A DNA stretch of 43,284 nucleotides. Source: a virus. The notes below the pieces were generated by a model. That model had not been told where the DNA came from, did no database searches, and saw only the letters and a list, made by a program, of their open reading frames with translations. The position numbers and the translations under genes are program-made. The DNA is taken from the IMG/VR virus record IMGVR_UViG_3300045738_001722, positions 1 through 43,284 of that record; one strand, given 5' to 3'. Of the stretch, positions 1 to 6,115 are shown in pieces; within the stretch, counting starts at the first letter, position 1, and every line of letters starts with the position of its first letter.

Positions 1-314
1 TACCATGCCTGTATCTGTTCTACTTTAAATACCGGCCAGCTAAGATCTACCGTCTTTATATCTGGGTTGTACTTGGCCATTCCATTGAAAAGATTAGTGT
101 TCGCGCTATGTACTTTAGAATTTAGGCCATGTTTTTTAAATAACTTAGGCAAATGAAAAACTGACAGAACATCTCCGACACCGGGGCAAGAATTGATAAA
201 AATTATATCATTTATATTTTCAAGAACGGTCTCTCCGTCGAGAGTTTTTCGTTTTTCTGACAAAAGATCTATGTTTTCTTCATAAAACTTTGTAATTTTA
301 TCTTTTATATCCAC
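1..314 (-). CDS. Glycosyltransferase family 9-like protein, N-terminal part (runs off the window)
   Basis: An uninterrupted minus-strand frame of 104 codons begins at a GTG at 314 and runs off the left edge. The N-terminal region has a beta strand (IIFINS) followed by CPGVGDVL and then a helix, the arrangement of the first Rossmann strand-loop of GT9 (ADP-heptose:LPS heptosyltransferase type) enzymes, which usually carry a GDxL motif at this place. A role in building a glycan fits the GT8, GT4 and GT2 genes elsewhere in the window. It is divergent from the small-gene cluster starting at 376. The catalytic C-terminal half is outside the window, so the family call is tentative. Confidence 0.5.
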   Translation of the reverse strand, partial: MDIKDKITKFYEENIDLLSEKRKTLDGETVLENINDIIFINSCPGVGDVLSVFHLPKLFKKHGLNSKVHSANTNLFNGMAKYNPDIKTVDLSWPVFKVEQIQAW

Positions 315-353
315 TCTGTATAGACTTTTCTTTAAGGAAAACTATTTAAAAAA

Positions 354-359
354 GTGTAA
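354..359 (+). promoter_or_regulatory. GTGTAA-type motif upstream of the small membrane-gene cluster
   Basis: GTGTAA followed by an AT-rich stretch lies 16 bases before the ATG at 376. It is one of about ten copies found just upstream of genes on both strands. No good -35 box is seen. It may be a phage-specific promoter element. Confidence 0.4.
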
Positions 360-375
360 TTAATTATATGTAAAA

Positions 376-630
376 ATGAAAAAACAAGACCACGACGCCT
401 TAATAATCTTTGTGCTAGCCTTCGCGATTTGCGGATTGCAGGGAATCAAATCATGCCAAGAAAAAAAGGAGGAAGAAAATGGCAAGCAATCCACCCCCAG
501 AACCTCAATTTTATCCCCACTCTCGGCCCAAGAAACCAAAAAAATACAATTTAATAGTGCTACTAGTCCTTACTTTCGTGGCGGGAGCTTTACTGACGGG
601 AATAGCGGTGCAGAAAGGATGCAAAAATGA
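376..630 (+). CDS. Small membrane protein; shares 152 bases with an out-of-frame gene
   Basis: 84 codons. Residues 8-24 form one hydrophobic segment, followed by a charged, low-complexity tail. The 3' part is read in a second frame by the gene at 479, and its TGA overlaps the ATG of the gene at 627 (ATGA), which suggests translational coupling. An embedded out-of-frame partner is typical of some Rz/Rz1 spanin pairs and of holin/antiholin pairs, but no lipobox is evident here, so the lysis idea is only a possibility. The tail may simply be the by-product of coding for the partner. The start follows the GTGTAA motif at 354. Function unknown. Confidence 0.55.
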   Translation: MKKQDHDALIIFVLAFAICGLQGIKSCQEKKEEENGKQSTPRTSILSPLSAQETKKIQFNSATSPYFRGGSFTDGNSGAERMQK

Positions 631-667
631 AAAAATTATGGACGAAAATAAAATTATGGACCGTTAA
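479..667 (+). CDS. Small proline-rich, single-span membrane protein embedded in the preceding gene
   Basis: 62 residues. It begins with a Pro-rich, basic cytoplasmic-like segment (about 1-22), then one transmembrane helix (about 25-44) and a short polar tail. A strong Shine-Dalgarno (AGGAGG) lies seven bases before the ATG, the best ribosome-binding site in this cluster, so the gene is probably really translated although it overlaps the frame of the 376 gene by 152 bases. It also runs 41 bases into the gene at 627. Topology resembles small phage lysis or inner-membrane accessory proteins. No family recognised. Confidence 0.65.
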   Translation: MASNPPPEPQFYPHSRPKKPKKYNLIVLLVLTFVAGALLTGIAVQKGCKNEKIMDENKIMDR

Positions 668-1007
668 AAATAAAAATTGCTGCTATGTCGGCACCGCTTT
701 AACTCTAATATTTATGTCGCTACTCGCCATCCAAGACATAAGACACTCGATAGCGCAAGTAAAATTAGCTAACGAGAGCATTGAGATTCTTCAGGACGCC
801 AACGCTGTAATGTCGATCAACGAAATTCAAAGCGCAATCATTAAGAATCAGAAATATATAAATGATCAGCAAAAATCAAATATTAATGAAGCCGTAAGAT
901 TGTTGAACGAACAGGGAGCCCTCATTAAAAAACTTATTGATTACTTGAAAGATATTGATGAGTGGCCCCCTCAGTTTCCTGAAAATAACCGAGACAACTG
1001 GACATGA
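627..1007 (+). CDS. Membrane-anchored coiled-coil protein
   Basis: 126 residues: a basic N-terminus, one transmembrane helix (about 20-36), then a long charged helix (about 40-112) rich in heptad-like Ile/Leu positions, and a Pro/Asn-rich tail. This N-in, helix-out layout is that of i-spanin-like or tail-assembly membrane proteins, but no defined family is recognised. The ATG overlaps the stop of the 376 gene and its own stop overlaps the next ATG at 1004, so it sits inside a translationally coupled chain. Confidence 0.65.
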   Translation: MKKLWTKIKLWTVKNKNCCYVGTALTLIFMSLLAIQDIRHSIAQVKLANESIEILQDANAVMSINEIQSAIIKNQKYINDQQKSNINEAVRLLNEQGALIKKLIDYLKDIDEWPPQFPENNRDNWT

Positions 1008-1243
1008 AGATACTAAATAAACATGGCTACTGGTGGAAAAATGAAGAAAAGCAATGGGTCGCACAAGACAAGTCTGGAAATTGGTGGCTATATAATAGGG
1101 AGGAGACACCGGCAATGGAAACTAAAAGCAAAAGAAAAGGCGAGCGCTCTAATAAGCTCACTACAGAGCGCTATATCATACTAGTTTTAGCATCGGCGCT
1201 GGGCGTTAGTTTGGCTTTGAATATAGTAACGATACTATCGTGA
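1004..1243 (+). CDS. Small protein with aromatic-rich N-terminus and C-terminal membrane helix
   Basis: 79 residues. The first 30 are rich in Trp and Lys (YWWKN, NWWLY), resembling a WW-like or SH3-like strand repeat, then a very basic linker (about 42-52) and a C-terminal hydrophobic helix (about 57-78), so probably tail-anchored with the N-terminus in the cytoplasm. The ATG overlaps the preceding stop; the stop overlaps the GTG of the next gene. No family recognised. Confidence 0.6.
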   Translation: MKILNKHGYWWKNEEKQWVAQDKSGNWWLYNREETPAMETKSKRKGERSNKLTTERYIILVLASALGVSLALNIVTILS

Positions 1244-1395
1244 AAATTTGGCTGAGAAAGCAGGTGGAGTTGGCTTGTATAACTCTGTTGGCAATAAGCT
1301 TGGTTGTCAATATATTTTGCTACTTTTATATAAAAGAGCAGGGATCAATTTTAAATGAACAGAACGAAACAATCGAACAAATATTAAACAAATGA
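1240..1395 (+). CDS. Small single-span membrane protein
   Basis: A 51-codon frame starts at GTG 1240, overlapping the preceding TGA, and ends in TGA at 1393-1395, which overlaps the next ATG (1392). A basic N-terminus (KIWLRKQ) is followed by a hydrophobic helix (about 10-30) and a Glu/Gln/Asn-rich tail. The overlaps on both sides are the main support. Function unknown. Confidence 0.55.
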   Translation: MKIWLRKQVELACITLLAISLVVNIFCYFYIKEQGSILNEQNETIEQILNK

Positions 1396-1931
1396 GATTC
1401 CTAGTCATGGTGTTGGTGCCCCTTCTTGTCAGCGGGTGTGGAACAATTAAATCTTCAAGAGATTCAGGCTGGGTTAAGAGCGAGCGCGCCGCAGGAAGAG
1501 ACCCCGTTCACATAAGAAGTTGCGGCCCAGAGGCGGTGTATGACGCTCTCCATTATATACATAGGCATATTCTTTTCTTCAGAAACCCGTTCTCTAAAGA
1601 GGAAATAAGTATTATAATTCAAAAGCGACACACTACTGCGTGTAGAAATTTTTATGGTGTCTTCGATGAGAAAGCGCGAGGAATAAGTTTTATAAGCGAC
1701 TTGATAGCCGTATTAAGACACTATAACATAGGCGTTTATGATCTAGGCAGTAAAAATCTAAAAGACATAAAGTCCGAGACGGCAGCTATAGTTTTGATTA
1801 AACAGCGCGGGACACTTAACTATCATTGGATAACTTATCCTGTCCGCGATAATATCGCGACGTTTTATGGAGACGAAAAGGGTACTGAAATTAAGAAGAT
1901 ATATATACTATTTGCTCTCAACAAGGTGTAA
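1392..1931 (+). CDS. Lipoprotein with papain/C39-like peptidase fold
   Basis: 179 residues. The first 16 form a lipoprotein signal peptide with lipobox VSGC (Cys16), so the mature protein is probably membrane-anchored outside the cytoplasm. The rest contains SCGPEAVYDAL at about 43-53, matching the catalytic Cys helix of C39-type papain-fold peptidases (usually CGPAAL), and a later YHWITY strand that would supply the catalytic His. Such domains cleave peptides, including double-glycine leaders, or act on peptidoglycan cross-links. The catalytic third residue cannot be assigned by eye. It closes the coupled membrane-gene chain from 376. Family call by motif only. Confidence 0.6.
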   Translation: MRFLVMVLVPLLVSGCGTIKSSRDSGWVKSERAAGRDPVHIRSCGPEAVYDALHYIHRHILFFRNPFSKEEISIIIQKRHTTACRNFYGVFDEKARGISFISDLIAVLRHYNIGVYDLGSKNLKDIKSETAAIVLIKQRGTLNYHWITYPVRDNIATFYGDEKGTEIKKIYILFALNKV

Positions 1932-1939
1932 ATATTGTC

Positions 1940-2047
1940 ATGGAAACCGAAACAATTGCAGTGATTATTATATTTGGTACCCCGTTGGCTTTGATGTTAG
2001 CTGGATCCATATGGTGGGCGTGGAAAGATAAAGATAGATTAGACTAA
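1940..2047 (+). CDS. Very small single-span membrane protein
   Basis: A 35-codon ATG frame. It has an acidic N-terminus, a hydrophobic helix (about residues 6-27) and a short Lys/Asp tail. It overlaps the convergent methyltransferase gene by nine bases. A GTGTAAATAT stretch precedes the ATG by nine bases, although its GTGTAA is also the last two codons of the preceding gene. No recognisable family. Confidence 0.45.
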   Translation: METETIAVIIIFGTPLALMLAGSIWWAWKDKDRLD

Positions 2048-2770
2048 TAGCGTAAACCTCGGACCGTTTCGTTGTTCTTCATCTGAAATTATTTTTACAT
2101 TAGAAAGCCCGATCTCTTTCAGGATATTAATAATATCTTCCTTGAGTAGCCATCTCGAGAAGTCGTTTGTCCCCGAAAATACATCATCTCGCCCTCTCTC
2201 GGGGTAGTTGTAACATCTGTATTCTTTGTCTTGGTATTCGTAGGAGCTGTTAAGCATGCCTTCTGTAGCGTAGTGAGTGTCTAACATCATGCCTATCTTT
2301 ATCACGTCTTTCAATTGGAACAAATGTTTTACTGGATCGTTTAGGTGATACAGCACTCCCACGTGATGTACGAAGTGAACCTTGGGTAATGTTTCAAAAT
2401 GCTCGCTTAGTTCTAGGTTGCAAACACCAACGATGGGTTGATATCCAAGTAGATTACAGCGTACAACTGTTTTTATTACGTTTTCGACTCTGGCATCTAT
2501 TGCAAAAACTTTATTAGCTCTCGCGCAAAGAGCCGATGTATGTATGCCCTCGTAGCATCCCACTTCTAGCACGCTTTTATCTCTCAGGTTGAACTCTTCG
2601 TCCATCTTTACTATTCTTTCGTCTGGAATAGTTTGAGGGGTGTCTCTTTTACCTCCCCATGCAATCCCTCCCATTTTTCTATTTTTGGAATCTAATGTGA
2701 AACATGTCCAAGGCAAAATGGAGTTGACTCTTTCTAGGTCTTCGTCAGATAACTGATCAAGAGTTATCAA
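2039..2770 (-). CDS. Class I SAM-dependent methyltransferase
   Basis: 243 residues from a TTG at 2770. The TTG overlaps the stop of the upstream cupin gene and has GGGGGA just before it; an in-frame ATG at 2824 would give 261 residues but overlaps that gene by 58 bases. Motif I is VLEVGCYEGIHT, the glycine-rich SAM loop, followed by an acidic strand end (FAIDAR). The VHHVGVLYHL segment resembles post-motif II of the CmoB/DUF1698 group, where it reads D.GVLYH. The substrate is unknown: a small molecule, a glycan or a tRNA wobble base are all possible. It probably shares a transcript with the cupin and the 73-residue protein upstream. Confidence 0.8.
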   Translation of the reverse strand: MITLDQLSDEDLERVNSILPWTCFTLDSKNRKMGGIAWGGKRDTPQTIPDERIVKMDEEFNLRDKSVLEVGCYEGIHTSALCARANKVFAIDARVENVIKTVVRCNLLGYQPIVGVCNLELSEHFETLPKVHFVHHVGVLYHLNDPVKHLFQLKDVIKIGMMLDTHYATEGMLNSSYEYQDKEYRCYNYPERGRDDVFSGTNDFSRWLLKEDIINILKEIGLSNVKIISDEEQRNGPRFTLLV

Positions 2771-3120
2771 GCTATTCCCCCATGGTCTTCTCTGACTATA
2801 TCGGACTGATTCAATTCGACCCAATAGATCTCAAAGCATACCGTGTCTTCTAGAGCTTGAAAAGAATGGTACTCTCTCGGGGGAATCGTGGTAGCCTCTC
2901 CGCCTGCGAGGTCAGTAACGTCTACAAGATCATAGTCGTTTTTCCAAGCCGTAATTCGTAATTTTCCTGTTTCAACAAAGAAACAATTATATTTAAAATC
3001 GTGTTTGTGTTTGCTGCAAAAGCCCCCCTTCTTCGTTTCTATACGATGTATTTCTACATTGTTTTTATTGAATAGCGGCTGGGTGACGCCCCAAACTTTA
3101 CCTTGTTTATGTAGATTCAT
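2767..3120 (-). CDS. Cupin-fold protein
   Basis: 117 residues. It has a single beta-barrel cupin pattern: HKHDFKYNCFFVETGKL (metal-binding-type His residues, then the conserved Gly turn) and a second motif around IPPREYHSF with His. Cupins of this size include sugar epimerases, isomerases and dioxygenases, so it may act on a nucleotide sugar or small metabolite; the substrate cannot be read from sequence. It overlaps the upstream gene by 14 bases and the downstream methyltransferase by four, indicating one operon. Confidence 0.7.
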   Translation of the reverse strand: MNLHKQGKVWGVTQPLFNKNNVEIHRIETKKGGFCSKHKHDFKYNCFFVETGKLRITAWKNDYDLVDVTDLAGGEATTIPPREYHSFQALEDTVCFEIYWVELNQSDIVREDHGGIA

Positions 3121-3328
3121 GTTTGATTTCCACTTCTGTTCTCCTGTCTTCTACGAATCCCTCATCATAAAGATATTGAACGATTGTTCGCTCGAGTAAA
3201 TCACTAAGACTATTTGCGGGATCATATATTATTATTTTCTTAAAGTCCCAGTAATCAGGATAGGGATGACCTTTTCCAAATTTATTAGTAATTTTGACGT
3301 TGTATCCGTTACAAATAATCGATGTCAT
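3107..3328 (-). CDS. Small conserved protein, paralogue of the gene at 21823
   Basis: 73 residues. It begins MTSIICNGYNVKI and ends in a segment YLYDEGFVED followed by alternating charged strand residues. The same order (GYQVKI ... YLFDEGFIEDD) occurs in the 58-residue product at 21823. Both genes follow a GTGTAA motif. The shared layout (strand, charged loop, helix with the DEGF.ED turn, strand) suggests a small alpha/beta domain of unknown function. First gene of the cupin-methyltransferase operon. Confidence 0.6.
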   Translation of the reverse strand: MTSIICNGYNVKITNKFGKGHPYPDYWDFKKIIIYDPANSLSDLLERTIVQYLYDEGFVEDRRTEVEIKHEST

Positions 3329-3339
3329 TGTCTATTTAT

Positions 3340-3345
3340 TTACAC
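3340..3345 (-). promoter_or_regulatory. GTGTAA-type motif
   Basis: On the minus strand GTGTAAATAAATA lies 11 bases before the ATG at 3328. It is divergent from the copy at 3370, the two making a 30-base divergent promoter-like region. Confidence 0.45.
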
Positions 3346-3369
3346 CAAGCACGGTTTTTAAAGAAAATA

Positions 3370-3375
3370 GTGTAA
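3370..3375 (+). promoter_or_regulatory. GTGTAA-type motif
   Basis: GTGTAAATATATGT precedes the ATG at 3384 by eight bases and is divergent from the minus-strand copy at 3340. Confidence 0.45.
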
Positions 3376-3383
3376 ATATATGT

Positions 3384-3710
3384 ATGAACTTAATCATCGT
3401 TTGTGAATTGACGTGCAATCAGGGGCTTTATTTTAGGCATATAACCATGATGGCTAAAACCGAGTTAGATTATGACGTGTTGGTTGAATCAAAAGAGGAC
3501 AAGATTGATCATTATTATAAACTCTTGAAGAGTAATGGGTGGTTTGATTTTGTAGACGACTTTATTGAGCCTAGGCATAGGCTAGAAGGCGTTAGAATTG
3601 ATACGGAGTGGAACTACCCCGCGACAATTAAGACGGACAAAATAGGGTGTGAAAATGCTCTTAATATTTTAGGGCAAATGAAATCTTTAAGAGATATTAA
3701 GATCCTTTAA
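3384..3710 (+). CDS. Hypothetical protein
   Basis: 108 residues from ATG 3384. A longer frame goes back to 3294, but that start would cross the divergent promoter region, and the GTGTAA motif lies directly before 3384. The product is mixed alpha/beta, with a helix and strand around KSNGWFDFVDDF and an acidic character. It ends 14 bases inside the convergent gene at 3697. No family recognised. Confidence 0.55.
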   Translation: MNLIIVCELTCNQGLYFRHITMMAKTELDYDVLVESKEDKIDHYYKLLKSNGWFDFVDDFIEPRHRLEGVRIDTEWNYPATIKTDKIGCENALNILGQMKSLRDIKIL

Positions 3711-3984
3711 GACCATCAATTTTTTCTTCCAAACGGTCAAATCTATCGTTCATTCTCTCTGAAAACATCTTGAAGTCGTCTTTGCTAACGTATTCTTTGG
3801 GAAGGGAAAGGGCTAGATTGGTGTGCTTCTCTCTTAGCTTATCGATATCGAGGTGGTGATTTTTCATTAGGTCGTGATGCTCTCCTTTGATTTCATTTAG
3901 CGTGCCGAGAATCATTTTAAAAACCCAACCGCCCATGAGAGTGATTACTCCTACAGCTATGTTAACAAGAATTTGATAATCCAT
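3697..3984 (-). CDS. Small membrane protein with C-terminal coiled coil (holin-like)
   Basis: 95 residues. A hydrophobic helix (about 6-27, containing GGWVFK) is followed by a charged region and a C-terminal coiled coil (SERMNDRFDRLEEKIDG). This layout is common in phages, often next to lysis genes and sometimes annotated holin-like or XhlA-like. No peptidoglycan hydrolase is seen beside it here. The start follows a GTGTAAATATATATA stretch by nine bases. Confidence 0.65.
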   Translation of the reverse strand: MDYQILVNIAVGVITLMGGWVFKMILGTLNEIKGEHHDLMKNHHLDIDKLREKHTNLALSLPKEYVSKDDFKMFSERMNDRFDRLEEKIDGLKGS

Positions 3985-3993
3985 TATATATAT

Positions 3994-3999
3994 TTACAC
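3994..3999 (-). promoter_or_regulatory. GTGTAA-type motif
   Basis: On the minus strand GTGTAAATATATATAATG runs straight into the start codon at 3984, with nine bases between motif and ATG. Confidence 0.45.
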
Positions 4000-4017
4000 G
4001 AGAACCGAAAGACTTTT

Positions 4018-4341
4018 TTAACTTATTCCAAAATACTTGTATAATTTTGCTCTATTCACTGGGGAAAAAATCATTTTTTGTAGAGCTTTGTCTTTCCATA
4101 TCTCATCTCGGTTAAATCCTTCAGCTTCAGCCCAAGCCCATTTAGCTACATCTACTATAAACGGTTGCGCCGCCCAATGCGTCGGAAGCTCTTCTATAGT
4201 CAGTAACACTACCTTTTCTTTGTTATATATTAGTGCAGCTCTGTCATTTTTGGTGGCATTATAACTGATCGGCGACCCACAAGCTTCGCCATCATTATGT
4301 ATGATGAGCAACTGCTCTTCAAGTTTGGGATGAATTTTCAC
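4018..4341 (-). CDS. Hypothetical protein
   Basis: 107 residues from GTG 4341. The frame stays open upstream to 4401, but that part is an intrinsic terminator, so translation must start after it; the GTG follows GTGTAATAATCAAC. The product has an N-terminal strand-rich half and a C-terminal helical half with a Trp-rich AKWAWAEAEGF segment and a basic end. No family recognised. Confidence 0.55.
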   Translation of the reverse strand: MKIHPKLEEQLLIIHNDGEACGSPISYNATKNDRAALIYNKEKVVLLTIEELPTHWAAQPFIVDVAKWAWAEAEGFNRDEIWKDKALQKMIFSPVNRAKLYKYFGIS

Positions 4342-4349
4342 GTTGATTA

Positions 4350-4355
4350 TTACAC
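4350..4355 (-). promoter_or_regulatory. GTGTAA-type motif directly behind a terminator
   Basis: GTGTAATAATCAAC sits between the T-tract of the minus-strand terminator (4358-4389) and the GTG at 4341. A signal placed between a terminator and a start codon must drive new transcription, so this is the best single argument that the motif is a promoter element. Confidence 0.5.
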
Positions 4356-4357
4356 CC

Positions 4358-4389
4358 AAAAAAAGCCTTCCACCCGAATGGTGGAAGGC
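4358..4389 (-). terminator. Rho-independent terminator
   Basis: A perfect ten-base-pair stem (GCCTTCCACC / GGTGGAAGGC) with a five-base loop is followed on the minus strand by seven T. It ends the transcript of the small membrane gene at 4425-4595. Confidence 0.85.
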
Positions 4390-4424
4390 GAAGAGTGTCA
4401 AAACACAGATTTATGACTCAGCAT

Positions 4425-4595
4425 TTACGAATTGTGTGACCGTAATAGCTTAATGCCGCCGAACCACCAAGCAAGCCACGTTAGGGCCACTAGGGGATCA
4501 ACCACACTAGCCTGTAGCAATAGACCAAACCCAATCAAGGATAAGCCTAGCCACGAATCATAACTCTTCAAATGTTTTAGAAGTAATGTTTTCAT
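4425..4595 (-). CDS. Small membrane protein
   Basis: A 56-codon frame between a GTGTAA motif (4648) and a strong terminator (4358-4389), so it is a self-contained transcription unit. The product has a short basic N-terminus, two closely spaced hydrophobic segments (about 15-31 and 34-48, the second Trp-rich: WLAWWFGG) and a basic tail, so it is probably a hairpin in the inner membrane. Function unknown; holin-like size and topology. Confidence 0.6.
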   Translation of the reverse strand: MKTLLLKHLKSYDSWLGLSLIGFGLLLQASVVDPLVALTWLAWWFGGIKLLRSHNS

Positions 4596-4647
4596 AATTA
4601 AAAAGCACTCACAACAACACAGTCGTTAACGAGTACTGTAGATATTA

Positions 4648-4653
4648 TTACAC
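4648..4653 (-). promoter_or_regulatory. GTGTAA-type motif with preceding hairpin
   Basis: Minus-strand GTGTAATAATATC follows a short stem (GACGC / GCGTC, 4655-4667). The gene it would serve starts at 4595, 52 bases downstream, a longer leader than the other copies. Confidence 0.35.
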
Positions 4654-4733
4654 TGACGCGTGGCGTCTTCTAATCTTTATTAAAATCATTTTTTTATTAT
4701 TAAGAATTGTTAACTCCCATTTTCTTATTGAAA

Positions 4734-4739
4734 GTGTAA
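4734..4739 (+). promoter_or_regulatory. GTGTAA-type motif upstream of the signal peptidase gene
   Basis: GTGTAAT lies 21 bases before the GTG at 4761, with TATATTATAT directly against the start codon, so any transcript would have almost no leader. Confidence 0.35.
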
Positions 4740-4760
4740 TGTTTTTTCTGTATATTATAT

Positions 4761-5309
4761 GTGAAGAAATTTTCAAAACACTGGCGTTATCCTCTATGGT
4801 TAATTGCAATAATATTGGGCGTATGGTGGACATTTTTTGGTCACCAATATCAATTTATTTATAATCATGGCATCAGCATGCAGCCAACCTATCTCGATGG
4901 AGAGTGGGTAGTTATCGAGAAAAAAAGTGGCCTGCCAAAAGGTTGGGAGCCAGATAGACTTGACGTAGTAGTTATACTTGACGAAGAGTCGGGCGATAGA
5001 CTTACTAAAAGAGTTATCGGCTTAGAGGGAGACACCATAGAGATTAAAAAAGGAGTTGTATATTTAAATGATAAAAAATTCGAAGAACCATACGGTCGAG
5101 GAAAAATACTGATCTATCTTGTAGATGAAAATGATAACAATTTAAGATATTGGGAGGGCGCACAAGAGGGAGAGCCTGTAGTGGAATTGATAAATGAAAA
5201 GGCGAAGGAAATTCCGAAAGGAAACGTGTGGGTCATTGGAGATAATAGAGAGGCTTCTTGGTATGGGACACTGCCCGTTAAAAAGATTAGAGGTTTAGTG
5301 GTGTTCTAA
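4761..5309 (+). CDS. lepB: Type I signal peptidase (S26 family)
   Basis: 182 residues from GTG 4761. One N-terminal membrane helix (about 10-27) is followed by the catalytic box ISMQPTY, whose Ser39 is the nucleophile, and by LTKRVIGLEGD, whose Lys83 is the general base. A later GDNREASWYG matches the C-terminal box D (usually GDNR..S.DSR). The family cleaves Sec or Tat signal peptides from exported proteins at the outer face of the inner membrane. It is shorter than E. coli LepB and has only one membrane segment, as in many Gram-positive enzymes. Exported products nearby (5368, 18055, 33337) could be substrates, although lipoproteins need signal peptidase II instead. Confidence 0.9.
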   Translation: MKKFSKHWRYPLWLIAIILGVWWTFFGHQYQFIYNHGISMQPTYLDGEWVVIEKKSGLPKGWEPDRLDVVVILDEESGDRLTKRVIGLEGDTIEIKKGVVYLNDKKFEEPYGRGKILIYLVDENDNNLRYWEGAQEGEPVVELINEKAKEIPKGNVWVIGDNREASWYGTLPVKKIRGLVVF

Positions 5310-5310
5310 T

Positions 5311-5341
5311 AAAAAAACCCCCAGATGAAAATCTAGGGGGT
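5311..5341 (-). terminator. Rho-independent terminator for the lipoprotein gene
   Basis: A stem of CCCCC-AGAT with ATCT-A-GGGGG (one bulged A) is followed on the minus strand by seven T. It ends the lipoprotein transcript coming from 5568 and directly abuts the stop codon of the convergent signal peptidase gene. Confidence 0.75.
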
Positions 5342-5367
5342 GAGACTCTTCTATTGCGGAAGTATAA

Positions 5368-5568
5368 CTACTCCTTTTTTTTCGTTGTGTCTGCAGAGGT
5401 CTCTGCTTTTACAAAGGGCAAGGTCAAGCTTACTCCAGAGGTTCCGGCGGTTGCGCCTACTACCTCTGTTGCGTTAGCTTTGGGGCCAAGGGTCACGGTG
5501 CTCGTACAGCCGAGCATAATCGCTGCGAAAAACAGCGTACCTACAGTTAGTGTTACTTTTCTTTTCAT
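5368..5568 (-). CDS. Small lipoprotein
   Basis: 66 residues with a basic start (MKRK), a hydrophobic core and a lipobox-like MLGC (Cys21), followed by a Thr/Ala/Gly-rich mature part of about 45 residues and a charged end. It would be lipidated and cut by signal peptidase II. It is transcribed alone, convergent with the signal peptidase gene, and followed by a terminator. It may alter the host surface, for example in superinfection exclusion, but nothing in the sequence proves that. Confidence 0.7.
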   Translation of the reverse strand: MKRKVTLTVGTLFFAAIMLGCTSTVTLGPKANATEVVGATAGTSGVSLTLPFVKAETSADTTKKKE

Positions 5569-5608
5569 ATATATCAGAAAAAATTTGACAGTCGTAGGAC
5601 AAATAAAT

Positions 5609-6115
5609 TCATTTAGACGTGCATAAAAACGCTACTGTTCTGTCGTCGAAATGAAAAGATTTTTTTATATTGAATCTGGACCTGAGCTTCTCCGCCCACC
5701 AGTCTATTCCTTTTTGTATTAGGTGGCAATTGCGACCATCACTTAGAGTTTTTTCTGCCGCGCCAGTGTTAATAGTCAGGAAGGCGTGCGATTTAGTGAG
5801 GCTCATTAAGTCGTCAAGCACATCGCCTAGGCATTCCGGTTCAATGTGCTCTAACACATCTGTACATGCAACGATATCTGCGCTTTGCGGTCTAGAGTCT
5901 AGGCCAGATATACAGGGATCATAGTTGTTGATTTTAAATCCTAGTGACTTTTCAAGCGTTCGTTTTCCACAGCCGTAGTCTAATACGTCCTTGCTTTCTA
6001 TTTCGTTTATGATTTCTAGTATATGTTGTGTATATTTTTTTCCAGATATTCCATAGTAAGGATTGTCCTTATGTAGGTGCGAATTCAGCTTCTTGTATTG
6101 ACTTGATATTTTCAT
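5609..6115 (-). CDS. Class I SAM-dependent methyltransferase
   Basis: 168 residues. Motif I is VLDYGCGKRTL, a short SAM-binding loop; CTDVLEHIEPE is the motif IV/post-I region typical of Methyltransf_11/23-type small-molecule or sugar methyltransferases; a late strand-rich part (HAFLTINTG) follows. At 168 residues it has the core fold but no extra substrate domain. The start overlaps the stop of the upstream GT8 gene by four bases, so the two probably act on the same glycan. Confidence 0.8.
   Translation of the reverse strand: MKISSQYKKLNSHLHKDNPYYGISGKKYTQHILEIINEIESKDVLDYGCGKRTLEKSLGFKINNYDPCISGLDSRPQSADIVACTDVLEHIEPECLGDVLDDLMSLTKSHAFLTINTGAAEKTLSDGRNCHLIQKGIDWWAEKLRSRFNIKKSFHFDDRTVAFLCTSK

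Noticed and set aside
3294-3383. Upstream start for the hypothetical gene at 3384
   Set aside because: It would overlap the divergent gene start and the GTGTAA promoter region; the ATG at 3384 follows the motif directly.
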